Shown piece after piece: positions 17,841 to 26,116 of a stretch of 64,000 nt of DNA. Position numbers and translations under genes: made by a program. The notes under the pieces were generated by a model, which did no database searches, had not been told where the DNA came from, and worked only from the letters and a program-made list of their open reading frames with translations. Numbering within the stretch: the first letter of the stretch is position 1; each line of letters opens with the position of its first letter. The DNA is from DATBGO01 sp036558005 (lineage in GTDB: Bacteria > Actinomycetota > Actinomycetes > Streptosporangiales > Streptosporangiaceae): positions 1 to 64,000 of the forward strand of contig DATBGO010000026.1 in assembly GCA_036558005.1 (NCBI GenBank), given 5' to 3'.

Positions 17841-19766
17841 GTGGCAGGCCGGATCCGCGACGAGGACATCGCACTGGTCCGTGAGCGGTCGCCTGTCGAG
17901 GAGGTCATCGGGGAGTACCTCCAGCTGAAGAACGCGGGCGGCGGCTCGGTCAAGGGGCTGTGCCCGTTCCACGACGAGAAGACCCCCTCGTTCAACGTCA
18001 CCCCGGCACGCGGGCTGTTCTACTGCTTCTCCTGCTCCGAGGGCGGCGACGTCATCAGGTTCATCCAGCTGATCGACCATCTCAGCTTCACCGAGGCGGT
18101 CGAGCGGCTGGCGGCCCGCGCGAACATCGACCTGCGGTACGAGCAGGGCGGCCATGTGCCCGGCCAGGAACAGTCCCAGCGGCGCCGGCTGATCGAGGCG
18201 CACCGGGCGGCCGCGGAGTTCTACACCGAGCACCTGGCGGGCCCGGACGCCGCGGCCGGCCGGGCGTTCCTGTCCGCGCGCGGCTTCGAGCAGGCCGACG
18301 CGCAGCGATTCGGGGTCGGGCACGCGCCTGCCGGGTGGGACGCGCTCACCCGGCACCTGCGCGGCCGCGGCTTCACCGAGGCGGAACTGCTGCACGCAGG
18401 ACTGGCCAGCCAGGGCAGGCGGGGCCCGATCGACAGGTTCCGCGGGCGGCTGATCTGGCCGATCAGGGACCTGAGCGGTGACGTGATCGCGTTCGGCGCC
18501 AGGAAGCTGCGCGAGGACGACGACGGGCCCAAGTACCTGAACACGCCGGAGACCCCGCTGTTCAAGAAGAGCTCGGTGCTCTACGGTGCCGACCTGGCCA
18601 AGCGTGACATCGCGCAGCGCCGGCAGGCGGTCATCGTGGAGGGCTACACCGACGTGATGGCCTGCCACCTGGCGGGCGTGACGACCGCGGTGGCGACCAG
18701 CGGCACCTCGTTCGGCGAAGGCCACATCAAGATCATCCGGAGGCTGCTGTCGGACGCCGACTGGCAGCGCGGCGAGGTCATCTTCACCTTCGACGGGGAC
18801 AGCGCGGGGCAGCGCGCGGCGCTGCGGGCGTTCGAGATGGAGGAGAAGTTCGTCACCCAGACCTTCGTCTGCGTGCAGGAAGACGGCCTGGACCCGTGTG
18901 ACCTGCGATCCAAGCAGGGCGACGGGGCGGTGCGCGATCTGGTCGCCCGCCGGGTGCCGCTGTATGAGTTCGCGATCCGCCGGGCGTTCGCGGACTTCGA
19001 CCTGGACAGCGCGGAAGGCAAGCTGGCCGGCCTGGACGCCGCCGCGGACGTGATCGCCCGGATCAAGGACGACGGCCTGCGCAAGGTCTACACCGGCTAC
19101 CTGGACCGCTGGCTCGGGCTGATGGACGAGCAGCTGGTGCTGACGCGGGTCAACGAGCACATCCGGCGGACCCGGCGGGCCGGGCCCCGGCAGCGCCCGC
19201 CGGCCAGGCCAGGCCCGCAGCCGGCCTCCGGGCCAGCCGCCGAGCCGGCCCGGCGGGATCGCCCGGAGCGGCCCTATGAGCTGGCCGACCCGGTCATCCA
19301 GGCCGAGCGCGAGGCGCTAAAGCTCGCGCTGCAGCGGCCGGCGCTGTGCGGGCCGGTCTTCGACGAGCTCGAGCCGGGGTCGTTCAGCGCGCAGCCCCAC
19401 GCCGAGCTGTTCGAGCTGATCGCGCGCTGCGGCGGCACCGGCGCGGCGCCGGGCGGACGGGACTGGACCGAGCGGCTGCGCGAGGCCGCGGCCGACGACC
19501 GGGCCAGGGCGTTCGTGACCCAGCTCGCGGTCGAGCCCGCGCACGTGCCGCGCGCCGACGGCGAGCCGGACGCCAGGTACGCCGACGCCGTGCTGGCCAG
19601 GATCGGGCAACTGTCGGTGAGCAGGAGAATCGCGGCCGTGAAGTCGCGGCTGCAGCGACTCAACCCGGTCGCTGAGACAGCCGAGTACAACCGGTTGTTT
19701 GGGGACCTTGTGGCGCTTGAGCAGCGGCATAAGGTGCTGGGCGAGCGCGCGTCCGGTGCTCTGTGA
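17841..19766 (+). CDS. dnaG: DNA primase
   Basis: The 641-residue primase has an N-terminal zinc finger with CPFH at residues 41-44 and CFSC at 62-65. The RNA polymerase core carries the TOPRIM motifs VIVEGYTDVMACH and FTFDGDSAGQRAA. A Pro/Arg-rich linker lies near residues 445-480, before the C-terminal DnaB-interacting helical domain. It synthesises RNA primers for replication. The GTG start lies behind GGAGCGGGCAGGGGG. Its place directly before the primary-type sigma factor matches the bacterial macromolecular-synthesis arrangement. Confidence 0.97.
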   Translation: MAGRIRDEDIALVRERSPVEEVIGEYLQLKNAGGGSVKGLCPFHDEKTPSFNVTPARGLFYCFSCSEGGDVIRFIQLIDHLSFTEAVERLAARANIDLRYEQGGHVPGQEQSQRRRLIEAHRAAAEFYTEHLAGPDAAAGRAFLSARGFEQADAQRFGVGHAPAGWDALTRHLRGRGFTEAELLHAGLASQGRRGPIDRFRGRLIWPIRDLSGDVIAFGARKLREDDDGPKYLNTPETPLFKKSSVLYGADLAKRDIAQRRQAVIVEGYTDVMACHLAGVTTAVATSGTSFGEGHIKIIRRLLSDADWQRGEVIFTFDGDSAGQRAALRAFEMEEKFVTQTFVCVQEDGLDPCDLRSKQGDGAVRDLVARRVPLYEFAIRRAFADFDLDSAEGKLAGLDAAADVIARIKDDGLRKVYTGYLDRWLGLMDEQLVLTRVNEHIRRTRRAGPRQRPPARPGPQPASGPAAEPARRDRPERPYELADPVIQAEREALKLALQRPALCGPVFDELEPGSFSAQPHAELFELIARCGGTGAAPGGRDWTERLREAAADDRARAFVTQLAVEPAHVPRADGEPDARYADAVLARIGQLSVSRRIAAVKSRLQRLNPVAETAEYNRLFGDLVALEQRHKVLGERASGAL

Positions 19767-19860
19767 CGCTTTGAGCACGTTAGTCGGCTCAGCGTTACTA
19801 CCGGGAAGGTGACAATATTAGAGCGCTCCTGAACAGGGGTTCTGACGCACACTGGTCTGC

Positions 19861-21021
19861 ATGAGCCTTGCGGTTCTACCTCCCGTAGACGATGTGACCG
19901 ACCTAGTAGCACGGGCCAGGGAACGCGGCGCCGTCGCGATGAACGACCTGGCTGCCGTGCTCGAACGATGCGATCTCCCCCCGGACGCCGTTGACGGCGT
20001 GCTGCGGCTGCTGGCCGAAGAGGGCGTCGAGGTCATCGAGGAGGCGCCCGCGGAGGAGCCGGAAGAGCTGCGCCGGGTCGGCCAGCCCGACCCTGGCAAG
20101 CGCGCGGCCACCGGTGACCTGGTCCGGATCTACCTGCGGGAGATCGGCCGGGTACCGCTGCTGACCGCGCAGGACGAGGTGGACCTGGCCAAGGCGATCG
20201 AGGCGGGCCTGTTCGCGGGGGAGATGCTGCAGCGCGGCGAGCTGAACTGCGGTGAGCCGGGTGCCGAGATCGCCGAGCTCACCCTGCTCGCGGCCGACGG
20301 GGTGCGGGCCAAGCAGCGGCTGATCGAGGCGAACCTGCGGCTGGTGGTGTCGATCGCCAAGCGCTACATCGGCCGCGGCATGGTGTTCCTCGACCTGATC
20401 CAGGAGGGCAACCTCGGCCTGATCCGCGCGGTCGAGAAGTTCGACTACACCAAGGGCTACAAGTTCTCTACGTACGCGACCTGGTGGATCAGGCAGGCCA
20501 TCACCCGGGCCATCGCCGATCAGGCGCGGACCATCCGGATCCCGGTGCACATGGTCGAGACCATCAACAAGATGGCCAGGATCCAGCGCCAGCTGCACCA
20601 GGACCTGGGCCGGGAGGCCACCCCGGATGAGGTCGCGCACGAGATGGGCCTGCACCCCGAGCGGGTCGCGGAGATCCAGCGGATCGCCCAGGAGCCGGTC
20701 TCACTGCAGTCGCCGATCGGCGAGGAAGACTCTGACCTCGGTGACTTCATCGAGGACGCGGACGCGGTGGTGCCGATGGAGGCGGCCGCGTTCATCATGC
20801 TGCAGGACCAGCTGGAGCAGGTGCTCGACAACCTGACCCTGCGCGAGCAGCGCATCATCCAGCTCAGGTTCGGGCTGACCGACGGGCACCCGCGCACGCT
20901 GGAGGAGGTCGGCCGCGAGTTCGGGGTGACCAGGGAGCGGATCCGGCAGATCGAGTCCAAGACGCTGGCCAAGCTCCGCCACCCCAGCCGGGCCCAGATG
21001 CTGCGCGAGTACCTGGCCTGA
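19861..21021 (+). CDS. RNA polymerase sigma-70 factor, RpoD/HrdB type
   Basis: The 386-residue protein has an acidic N-terminal segment with a region-1.1-like helix set (residues 10-60). Region 1.2 is DLVRIYLREIGRVPLL. Region 2 includes LVVSIAKRYIGRGM, DLIQEGNLGLIRAVEKFD and YKFSTYATWWIRQAI. Region 3 is AIADQARTIRIPVHMVETI, and region 4 is VGREFGVTRERIRQIESKTL. It directs core polymerase to -35/-10 promoters. Context after dnaG supports the principal sigma, but actinomycetes carry several HrdB paralogs and this one is short, so primary versus alternative status is not certain. Confidence 0.93.
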   Translation: MSLAVLPPVDDVTDLVARARERGAVAMNDLAAVLERCDLPPDAVDGVLRLLAEEGVEVIEEAPAEEPEELRRVGQPDPGKRAATGDLVRIYLREIGRVPLLTAQDEVDLAKAIEAGLFAGEMLQRGELNCGEPGAEIAELTLLAADGVRAKQRLIEANLRLVVSIAKRYIGRGMVFLDLIQEGNLGLIRAVEKFDYTKGYKFSTYATWWIRQAITRAIADQARTIRIPVHMVETINKMARIQRQLHQDLGREATPDEVAHEMGLHPERVAEIQRIAQEPVSLQSPIGEEDSDLGDFIEDADAVVPMEAAAFIMLQDQLEQVLDNLTLREQRIIQLRFGLTDGHPRTLEEVGREFGVTRERIRQIESKTLAKLRHPSRAQMLREYLA

Positions 21022-21027
21022 CCGGGC

Positions 21028-21044
21028 AGCCCGCGTCGCGGGCT
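21028..21044. terminator. Hairpin between the sigma factor and a convergent small gene
   Basis: AGCCCGCG and CGCGGGCT form a compact stem around a very short loop, 6 bases after the sigma-factor stop and 17 bases before the end of the convergent gene. The stem is GC-rich without a T-run, as is usual for actinomycete terminators, and may serve both directions. Confidence 0.6.
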
Positions 21045-21061
21045 AGCGCCGGGCCAGCGGG

Positions 21062-21403
21062 TCAGCCGGACTTGCGGCGCGGCTTGTCCCTCGCCGCGGC
21101 CAGGGACTGATCGCCGGGGCCGTCCACGCTGCCGTTGGCGTCGCGCTTGCGGTCGCCCCGCCCGGCCGACTTGGCCATGCCGGGTATCCGGCCCTTGACC
21201 TGGTCGGTGACCTTCTGGCCCGCGGTCTTGGCGAACTCGACGGTCTGGGCCTGCAGCGCGCCCGCTGCCTGCTGCACGGCGGGATTGTCGGCGGCCGACC
21301 TGGCGAGCTTCTTGAGCTGTTCGTAGCGCTCGCGGCCAGCGCGGGCGCCGACCACGAAGCCGGCGGCCAGGCCGCTGAGGAATGCCATCCGGTACTTGTG
21401 CAT
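21062..21403 (-). CDS. Small YtxH-like membrane-associated protein
   Basis: The 113-residue protein begins MHKYRMAFLSGLAAGFVVGARAG, one short N-terminal hydrophobic segment rich in small residues. An amphipathic helical stretch follows (RYEQLKKLARSAADNPAV, QAQTVEFAKTAGQKVTDQV), and the tail is basic and disordered. This resembles YtxH-type small general-stress proteins. The ATG follows GGGAGAGG. It is convergent with the sigma factor. Function unknown. Confidence 0.75.
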   Translation of the reverse strand: MHKYRMAFLSGLAAGFVVGARAGRERYEQLKKLARSAADNPAVQQAAGALQAQTVEFAKTAGQKVTDQVKGRIPGMAKSAGRGDRKRDANGSVDGPGDQSLAAARDKPRRKSG

Positions 21404-21627
21404 CTCAACCTCTCCCGAGATGTCGTCCAGCGCGGCGGGCCCCCGCCCCGCTCGCCACCCCGCGCTGGGCTGACTTCCCGGTCATGCCCAGCGCAAACGC
21501 TAGTTATTCGCCAGCCGCTTCCCAGCAGGGCGTTCGGCGCACCGGGCACCGGCCCGGGTGCGCTAACCTAGTGCCGGCGACACCGATACGGCAGAGATCA
21601 CCTGGTCTGCCGGATCTGGCGGTCCGG

Positions 21628-21700
21628 TCCCGCGTAGCTCAATCGGCAGAGCGTCCGGCTGTTAACCGGCAGGTTATAGGTTCGAGTCCTATCGCGGGAG
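21628..21700 (+). tRNA. tRNA-Asn (anticodon GTT)
   Basis: The 73-base cloverleaf has acceptor arms TCCCGCG and CGCGGGA, a D-arm beginning GCTC, and an anticodon loop CTGTTAA giving GTT. The T-arm is built around GGTTCGAGTCC, and G is the discriminator base. CCA is not encoded. No repeated 3'-end copy that would mark an integrated element was noticed nearby. Confidence 0.96.
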
Positions 21701-21718
21701 CTTGTGTTTTCGCAGGTC

Positions 21719-21740
21719 AGCCCCGGTTGCGGCCGGGGCT
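21719..21740. terminator. Hairpin after tRNA-Asn
   Basis: AGCCCCGG and CCGGGGCT form a perfect 8-bp stem with a 6-base loop, 18 bases beyond the tRNA and 15 bases past the end of the convergent lipoprotein gene. It could end transcription from both sides. No clear T-run is present. Confidence 0.55.
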
Positions 21741-21754
21741 TCTGGCTGCCGGGC

Positions 21755-22984
21755 TCAGGCCCTGGCGGCGAGCCATTCGCGCAGGGCGATGACCCTGGCT
21801 GCGGCGGACCTGAACGCGCCGGACGGCAGTGAACCGCGGGAATAGGCGTTCCGCAGGGCGGCCGCCGCGCTGCTGCCCTGCGAGACCTTGCCCTGGGAGC
21901 ACAGCAGCAGGTCCATCCCGGCGTTGGCGGCCAGTACCGCGCGGTCACCGACGGAGCCGAACGGCCGCAGCGCGCCAGCCTCCATCGCGTCGGTGACCGT
22001 GACCCCGGTGAAGCCCAGTCGGTGGCGCAGCTCGCCGACGATCACCGGGGACAGTCCGGCCGGGCGGTGCGGGTCAAGCGCCGGGTAGACCGCCCAGGAG
22101 AGCATGATCAGCCGGATCCCGGCGGCGATCGCCGACCGGTAGGGCCGTTCGTCCACGCCGCTGATCGCCGAGGCTGACAGCGGCAGGGTCACCGGCCGCA
22201 GGTCGGTGTCCTGCGGCTGAGCGGCGGCGCCAAGGCCGGGGAAGTGCTTGCCGGTGGCGGCCACGCCTGCCTTCTGCTCGGCGGCGGCGTAGGCGGTGCC
22301 CAGCTTGGCGACCGCCTGCGAGTCGGTGCCGAACGACCGGCCGTACTGGTCGATGAAGTTCCCGGCCTGCCGGTACACGTCGAGGACCGGCGCGAGGTTG
22401 ACGTTCAGGCCGTGGTCGCGCAGGTTCGCCGCGGCCTCGCTGCCCGCCTGCGCGGCGGCGGTCGCCGGGTCGCTGGCCTGGCCGACCTGCCGGGCGGACA
22501 GGTCAGGCGGGCCGGGCAGCCGCCGCACCACGCCGCCTTCCTGGTCGGTCATCAGCAGCAGCGGCAGGTGCACCGGGTTGTGGCTGCTCTCAGCCGCCTG
22601 GTCCAGTTCATGCACCGCGGCGGCGAACTGGCTGGGGGTGCCGACGTTACGGGCGAAGAAGATCACCCCGGCCGCCTCGCCGTGAGCGATCCGGGACAGC
22701 AGGCTGGCCGGCGGGGTGAGCCCGGGGTAGCTGTAGATCACCCGCTGCCCGGCCAGCTGAGCCTGGGTGAGCGGCGGCAGGGGCACGGCGGCCGCGGGTG
22801 CGGGGCTGCTGGTGCCGGGGCTGGCGAGGGGACTGGGGCTGGCCGCCCTTGCCCGCGGCGCCGGCCTGGCCGGCCGGGCCTGCGGGCGCAGCGGTGCGCT
22901 GCCGCAGCCGGCCGCGAGCAGCGACCCGGCGCAAGCCAACGCTGCCAGCCGCCAGTGACGGCGCACAACCGGGGTAGCTGCCAA
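21755..22984 (-). CDS. GH3-family (NagZ-like) secreted lipoprotein
   Basis: The 409-residue protein has a signal peptide with lipobox LLAAGC (Cys near residue 27) and an Ala/Pro/Ser-rich linker. The GH3 N-terminal barrel follows (GVIFFARNVGTP, MTDQEGGVVRRLPG, VNLAPVLDVYRQAGN). The nucleophile Asp is expected in VTVTDAMEAGAL. The catalytic-loop motif reads KHFPGLGAAAQPQDTD. Classical NagZ has KHFPGHG...DSH, so the second His and the DxH acid/base dyad are missing. It is probably surface-anchored and acts on or binds peptidoglycan or GlcNAc-type glycans. The TTG start is uncertain. Confidence 0.85.
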   Translation of the reverse strand: MAATPVVRRHWRLAALACAGSLLAAGCGSAPLRPQARPARPAPRARAASPSPLASPGTSSPAPAAAVPLPPLTQAQLAGQRVIYSYPGLTPPASLLSRIAHGEAAGVIFFARNVGTPSQFAAAVHELDQAAESSHNPVHLPLLLMTDQEGGVVRRLPGPPDLSARQVGQASDPATAAAQAGSEAAANLRDHGLNVNLAPVLDVYRQAGNFIDQYGRSFGTDSQAVAKLGTAYAAAEQKAGVAATGKHFPGLGAAAQPQDTDLRPVTLPLSASAISGVDERPYRSAIAAGIRLIMLSWAVYPALDPHRPAGLSPVIVGELRHRLGFTGVTVTDAMEAGALRPFGSVGDRAVLAANAGMDLLLCSQGKVSQGSSAAAALRNAYSRGSLPSGAFRSAAARVIALREWLAARA

Positions 22985-23098
22985 GCCGATCCGTTACCGC
23001 TCGGGGGAGATGACGGCGCGGGCATACCAGCCGCATCGTGACGAGGACGAAACCGATCGTACTAAACCGGCAGTGATCCGGCGGACACCCAGCAGAAC

Positions 23099-23136
23099 CC
23101 GCGGGACCCGGGCCTGATCCGGCCCGGGTCCCGCGG
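23099..23136 (-). terminator. Strong hairpin terminator after the MFS gene
   Basis: Perfect 16-base arms (CCGCGGGACCCGGGCC and its complement) flank the 6-base loop TGATCC, starting 14 bases after the stop of the minus-strand transporter gene. It is the longest perfect stem noticed in the window. It should insulate the efflux gene from the lipoprotein gene downstream. Confidence 0.8.
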
Positions 23137-23150
23137 CATCGTGGCGGTGC

Positions 23151-24749
23151 TCAGCCCGCTATCGGCGGGCTGGTCCCGGCCAGGTCCTGCTTGCGGACCC
23201 TGATCATCACGATGGTCACGATCAGCGCGAGCAGGGCGATGCCGCCCGACACCATGAACCCCTTGGAGAACCCGGTCGCCAGCGCGTGGTTGTAGACCGC
23301 GCGCGGGACCGAGCCGCCGGCCTGCGCCTGGACGGCGTGGCCGGCCTTCGCGGCCGCTGCCGCTGCCGCCTCCGCCTGACTCCTGATGCTGTTGGCCACC
23401 GCGGTCCAGGCCACCGTGCCGAGGATGGCCAGCCCGATCGAGCCGCCGACCTGCTGGCCGGTGTTGAGCAGGCTGGAGGCCAGGCCCGCGTCGCGGTCCT
23501 CGACCTTCGACAAGGCGACCAGGGTCACCGGCATGAACAGCATGCCCAGGCCGATCGCGGTGACGATCATCGGGCCGAGCAGGCCAGCGGCGTAGGTGCT
23601 GTGCTCATTGATCGTCGACAGCCAGAACATGCCGCCCGAGCCGATCGCCGAGCCGGCCAGCAGCAGCGGCAGGGCGCCGATCCGCTGGACCAGCTGGGCG
23701 CTCACCCCGGCCATCACCATGATCGCGCCCACCATGGGCAGGTAGGCGATCCCGGTCTTCAGCGCGCTGTAGCCCCAGACGGTCTGCACGAACACGGTCA
23801 GGAAGAAGAACATGCCGAACATCGCGGTACCGACGCACAGCATGACCAGGTAGGCGCCCGACCGGTTGCGGTTGCGGAAGATCCGCAGCGGCATCAGCGC
23901 GTGCTTGCTGACCGACTCGATCACGATGAAGCCGGCCAGCAGGACCACGGCGGCGGTCAGTGAGGCGACGACCTTGGTGTCGCCCCAGTGCGAGACGCCG
24001 TCCGGGGTGGTGGCGGCGCTGGTCAGGCCGTAGACGAGCGCGGCGAGCCCGAGCGTGCCGGTGATCGCGCCGGGCAGGTCGAACCGGCCGCGATGACGCT
24101 GCGACTCGGCCAGCACCCTCGGCGCCACCAGGGCGACGACGATGCCGATCGGCACGTTGACGAACAGCACCCACCGCCAGGACAGGTAAGTGGTCAGCAG
24201 GCCGCCCGCCATCAGGCCGACGGCGGCGCCCGCGATGCTCATCGCAGCGTAGACGGCCATCGCCCGGTTGCGCGGCGGTCCCTCCGGGAACGTGGTGGTG
24301 ACCAGGGACAGCGCGGTCGGCGCGATGATGGCGCCGCCGACGCCCTGGACCGCCCTGGCGGCCAGCAGCCAGGCCTCACTGTTGGCGAACCCGCCGAGCA
24401 GCGAGGCCAGCGAGAACAGGATGATGCCGGCGATGAAGACCCGGCGGCGGCCGAGAATGTCGCCGGCCCTGCCGCCGAGCAGCAGCAACCCGCCGAAGGT
24501 CAGCGCGTAGGCGTTGACCACCCACTCCAGGCCAGATCCGCTGAAGCCGAGCGCGCGCTGGATGTCGGGCAGCGCGACGTTCACGATGGTTGCGTCCAGG
24601 ACCACCATCAGCTGGGCGGTGGCGATGACAACGAGAGCCAGGCCGAGATGCCGTTTAACTGGGCGTCCGGCCTCGCTGGCCAGGCCAGCGGCGGCGGGCG
24701 CGACTCCCGTGGCCGTAGCCTGCCCGCTAGCGGACGTGCTGGGGGACAT
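23151..24749 (-). CDS. DHA2-family multidrug efflux MFS transporter (EmrB/QacA type)
   Basis: The 532-residue protein has about 14 hydrophobic segments. DHA2 signatures are VVLDATIVNVALPDIQRALG in TM1, GGRAGDILGRRRVF in the loop between TM2 and TM3, and motif C-like AGAAVGLMAGG. An Ala-rich extracytoplasmic stretch near residues 460-490 precedes the last helix, which is followed by a short basic tail. I chose ATG 24749 because AAAGGAG sits at proper spacing; the TTG two codons earlier is too close. It expels drugs or toxic compounds by proton antiport. The MarR repressor gene 154 bases upstream is codirectional and probably cotranscribed. Confidence 0.93.
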   Translation of the reverse strand: MSPSTSASGQATATGVAPAAAGLASEAGRPVKRHLGLALVVIATAQLMVVLDATIVNVALPDIQRALGFSGSGLEWVVNAYALTFGGLLLLGGRAGDILGRRRVFIAGIILFSLASLLGGFANSEAWLLAARAVQGVGGAIIAPTALSLVTTTFPEGPPRNRAMAVYAAMSIAGAAVGLMAGGLLTTYLSWRWVLFVNVPIGIVVALVAPRVLAESQRHRGRFDLPGAITGTLGLAALVYGLTSAATTPDGVSHWGDTKVVASLTAAVVLLAGFIVIESVSKHALMPLRIFRNRNRSGAYLVMLCVGTAMFGMFFFLTVFVQTVWGYSALKTGIAYLPMVGAIMVMAGVSAQLVQRIGALPLLLAGSAIGSGGMFWLSTINEHSTYAAGLLGPMIVTAIGLGMLFMPVTLVALSKVEDRDAGLASSLLNTGQQVGGSIGLAILGTVAWTAVANSIRSQAEAAAAAAAKAGHAVQAQAGGSVPRAVYNHALATGFSKGFMVSGGIALLALIVTIVMIRVRKQDLAGTSPPIAG

Positions 24750-24903
24750 CTGCAATCTCCTTTGACGTCTATGTGGGTGCCAGCCTGGCTGCGGCAGCCC
24801 GCCGCAGGGCGTGGTCGTCCCACGCCGGGCACGCTGGAATCGCGGCCAGGACAGTATTGAGTTTCGGTGCTGGAGAAGAATGCGCCGGCGGTGCCGACCC
24901 AGG

Positions 24904-25407
24904 TCAGCTGGAGCCCGCCGAGGCAGCGCTCAGGATGTCTGTCACCTCCCCCGCGGGCGCCCGGGGGCCTGAGGCGCTGTCGTCGGCGTGGAGCATTTTG
25001 CGGATAAGGGCGAGCAGTTGCTCACGCTCGGCGAGGGTGAGCGCGTGACTCCACGGCATCCGGGAGGCTAGCTCGCGCTCGACTCGCTGCTTCAGCGTGT
25101 TGCCCTGCTCGGTGAGGACCAGGTTCTTGATCCGCCGGTCGCCGGTATGGGCCTCGCGCCTGGCAAGCCCGCGCTTCTCCAGCATGTCGGCGACCACGGT
25201 GACGAAGGACGGGTCGCAGTGCATGCGACGGCCCAGGTCCTTCATCGCCATCGGACAGCTCAGCATGTGCAGCACCTTGATGAAGTAGGGCGGCACGCCG
25301 AGTTCCCTCGCCAGCCGCTCGCCGTGCGCGACCAGGCGCCCGATGAGCTCGCCGACACCGTCGATGATCTCCCCGTCGAGCTGCTCGCCCCGCGTTTGCG
25401 TATCCAA
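24904..25407 (-). CDS. MarR-family transcriptional repressor of the adjacent efflux pump
   Basis: The 167-residue protein starts at TTG 25407, placed 6 bases after GGAG; a longer upstream frame lies across the promoter. The winged-helix region includes MKDLGRRMHCDPSFVTVVAD (recognition helix) and the wing RREAHTGDRRIKNLVLTEQG, with helices at both ends for dimerisation. MarR proteins leave DNA when bound by phenolic or drug ligands, releasing the efflux gene. Several matched TTGAG/CTCAA sites lie in its own promoter (25475-25524), supporting autoregulation. Confidence 0.9.
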   Translation of the reverse strand: MDTQTRGEQLDGEIIDGVGELIGRLVAHGERLARELGVPPYFIKVLHMLSCPMAMKDLGRRMHCDPSFVTVVADMLEKRGLARREAHTGDRRIKNLVLTEQGNTLKQRVERELASRMPWSHALTLAEREQLLALIRKMLHADDSASGPRAPAGEVTDILSAASAGSS

Positions 25408-25474
25408 CCCTGACTCCGTGTGCTGCGGTCTTCCCCGTCTCGCCGTCCGGCAGGCACGTGATCCTGCTGAGCTG

Positions 25475-25524
25475 CTCAACGGTTGAGTAGCTCAAGCTTA
25501 GGCAGGGGAAGTTGAGCTAGTCAA
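25475..25524 (-). promoter_or_regulatory. marR promoter with clustered operator half-sites
   Basis: On the minus strand, -35 TTGACT (plus 25519-25524) and -10 TAAGCT (25495-25500) are 18 bases apart. The site TTGAGCTAGTCAA (25512-25524) covers the -35 box. TTGAGTAGCTCAA (25483-25495) touches the -10 box. A further CTCAA (25475-25479) forms CTCAACGGTTGAG with its neighbour. The two main centres are 29 bases apart, near three helical turns. This is what a self-repressed MarR promoter should look like. Binding is inferred. Confidence 0.72.
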
Positions 25525-25605
25525 ACTTTTATCGAGTCAGCCTCCGGTTGGCCCAGGGCGCTGATCCGCGCAGGTCAGGGTGCTGCTTGCGGCGGCCAGG
25601 CGGGG

Positions 25606-25818
25606 CTAGTGGTTGATCAGGTCGTGCACGATCACCAGGGAGGTGATGATGAGGCCGACCGCGATCAGGCCGCTGCGCAGCCGGGTCTTGCGGTAGCCGG
25701 GGATGCGCCGCCGCACGGTCTTGATGTCGCCATGCGCGGCATGCGCCCGGCTCGCATGCCAGCCAAGGAAGCAGCCGACCGCCAGCACGATGACCGCTAT
25801 GCCGAATATGCCGCCCAT
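25606..25818 (-). CDS. Small two-helix membrane protein
   Basis: The 70-residue protein begins at ATG 25818 behind GGGAGGG. Hydrophobic segment one is GGIFGIAVIVLAVGCFLGW, followed by a basic loop (KTVRRRIPGYRKTRLRSG). Segment two is LIAVGLIITSLVIVHDLI. No family is recognised. It stands alone, upstream of and codirectional with the MarR gene but separated from it by that gene's promoter. Confidence 0.65.
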   Translation of the reverse strand: MGGIFGIAVIVLAVGCFLGWHASRAHAAHGDIKTVRRRIPGYRKTRLRSGLIAVGLIITSLVIVHDLINH

Positions 25819-26116
25819 GACAATGTCCCTCCCGGGATCGGGCCTTGGCAGATCATGCCGCGACGACGCCACCAGGATCCAGTGGAAACGCCGCTCGCCC
25901 GCAAGCTCACGCGGCTTTAGTTGCCCCCAGGGTCAGAATAGATCAGGCCGACTTGGGCCGCCATTGGAAAAAAGGACATGGGCGATTCGTTATTGCCAGG
26001 TCATTTCGGCGGCCCGGGCCAGGTGACGGGCCCTGCCGTGGCGGCCGGGGGTGACTGGCAGGATTGGGGGCGGTCACGAAGGGGCCAGCCACGCTCGAAG
26101 AGGGAGAAGTGTGCGA
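25819..26116. other. Intergenic region without recognised content
   Basis: This stretch of 298 bases separates the small membrane protein from the divergent dienelactone hydrolase gene and must hold both promoters. It contains an A-run (GGAAAAAAGG near 25969) and more A/T than its surroundings. I could not place convincing -35/-10 pairs or a repeat. Confidence 0.4.

Noticed and set aside
19767..19860. Promoter for the sigma factor (TTGAGC near 19771 with TTACTA near 19795)
   Set aside because: The -10 match is poor and the gene may be cotranscribed with dnaG; not strong enough to list.
21628..21755. tRNA-Asn as an attachment site of an integrated element
   Set aside because: No integrase, excisionase or second copy of the tRNA 3' end was noticed, and the downstream gene is an ordinary lipoprotein.
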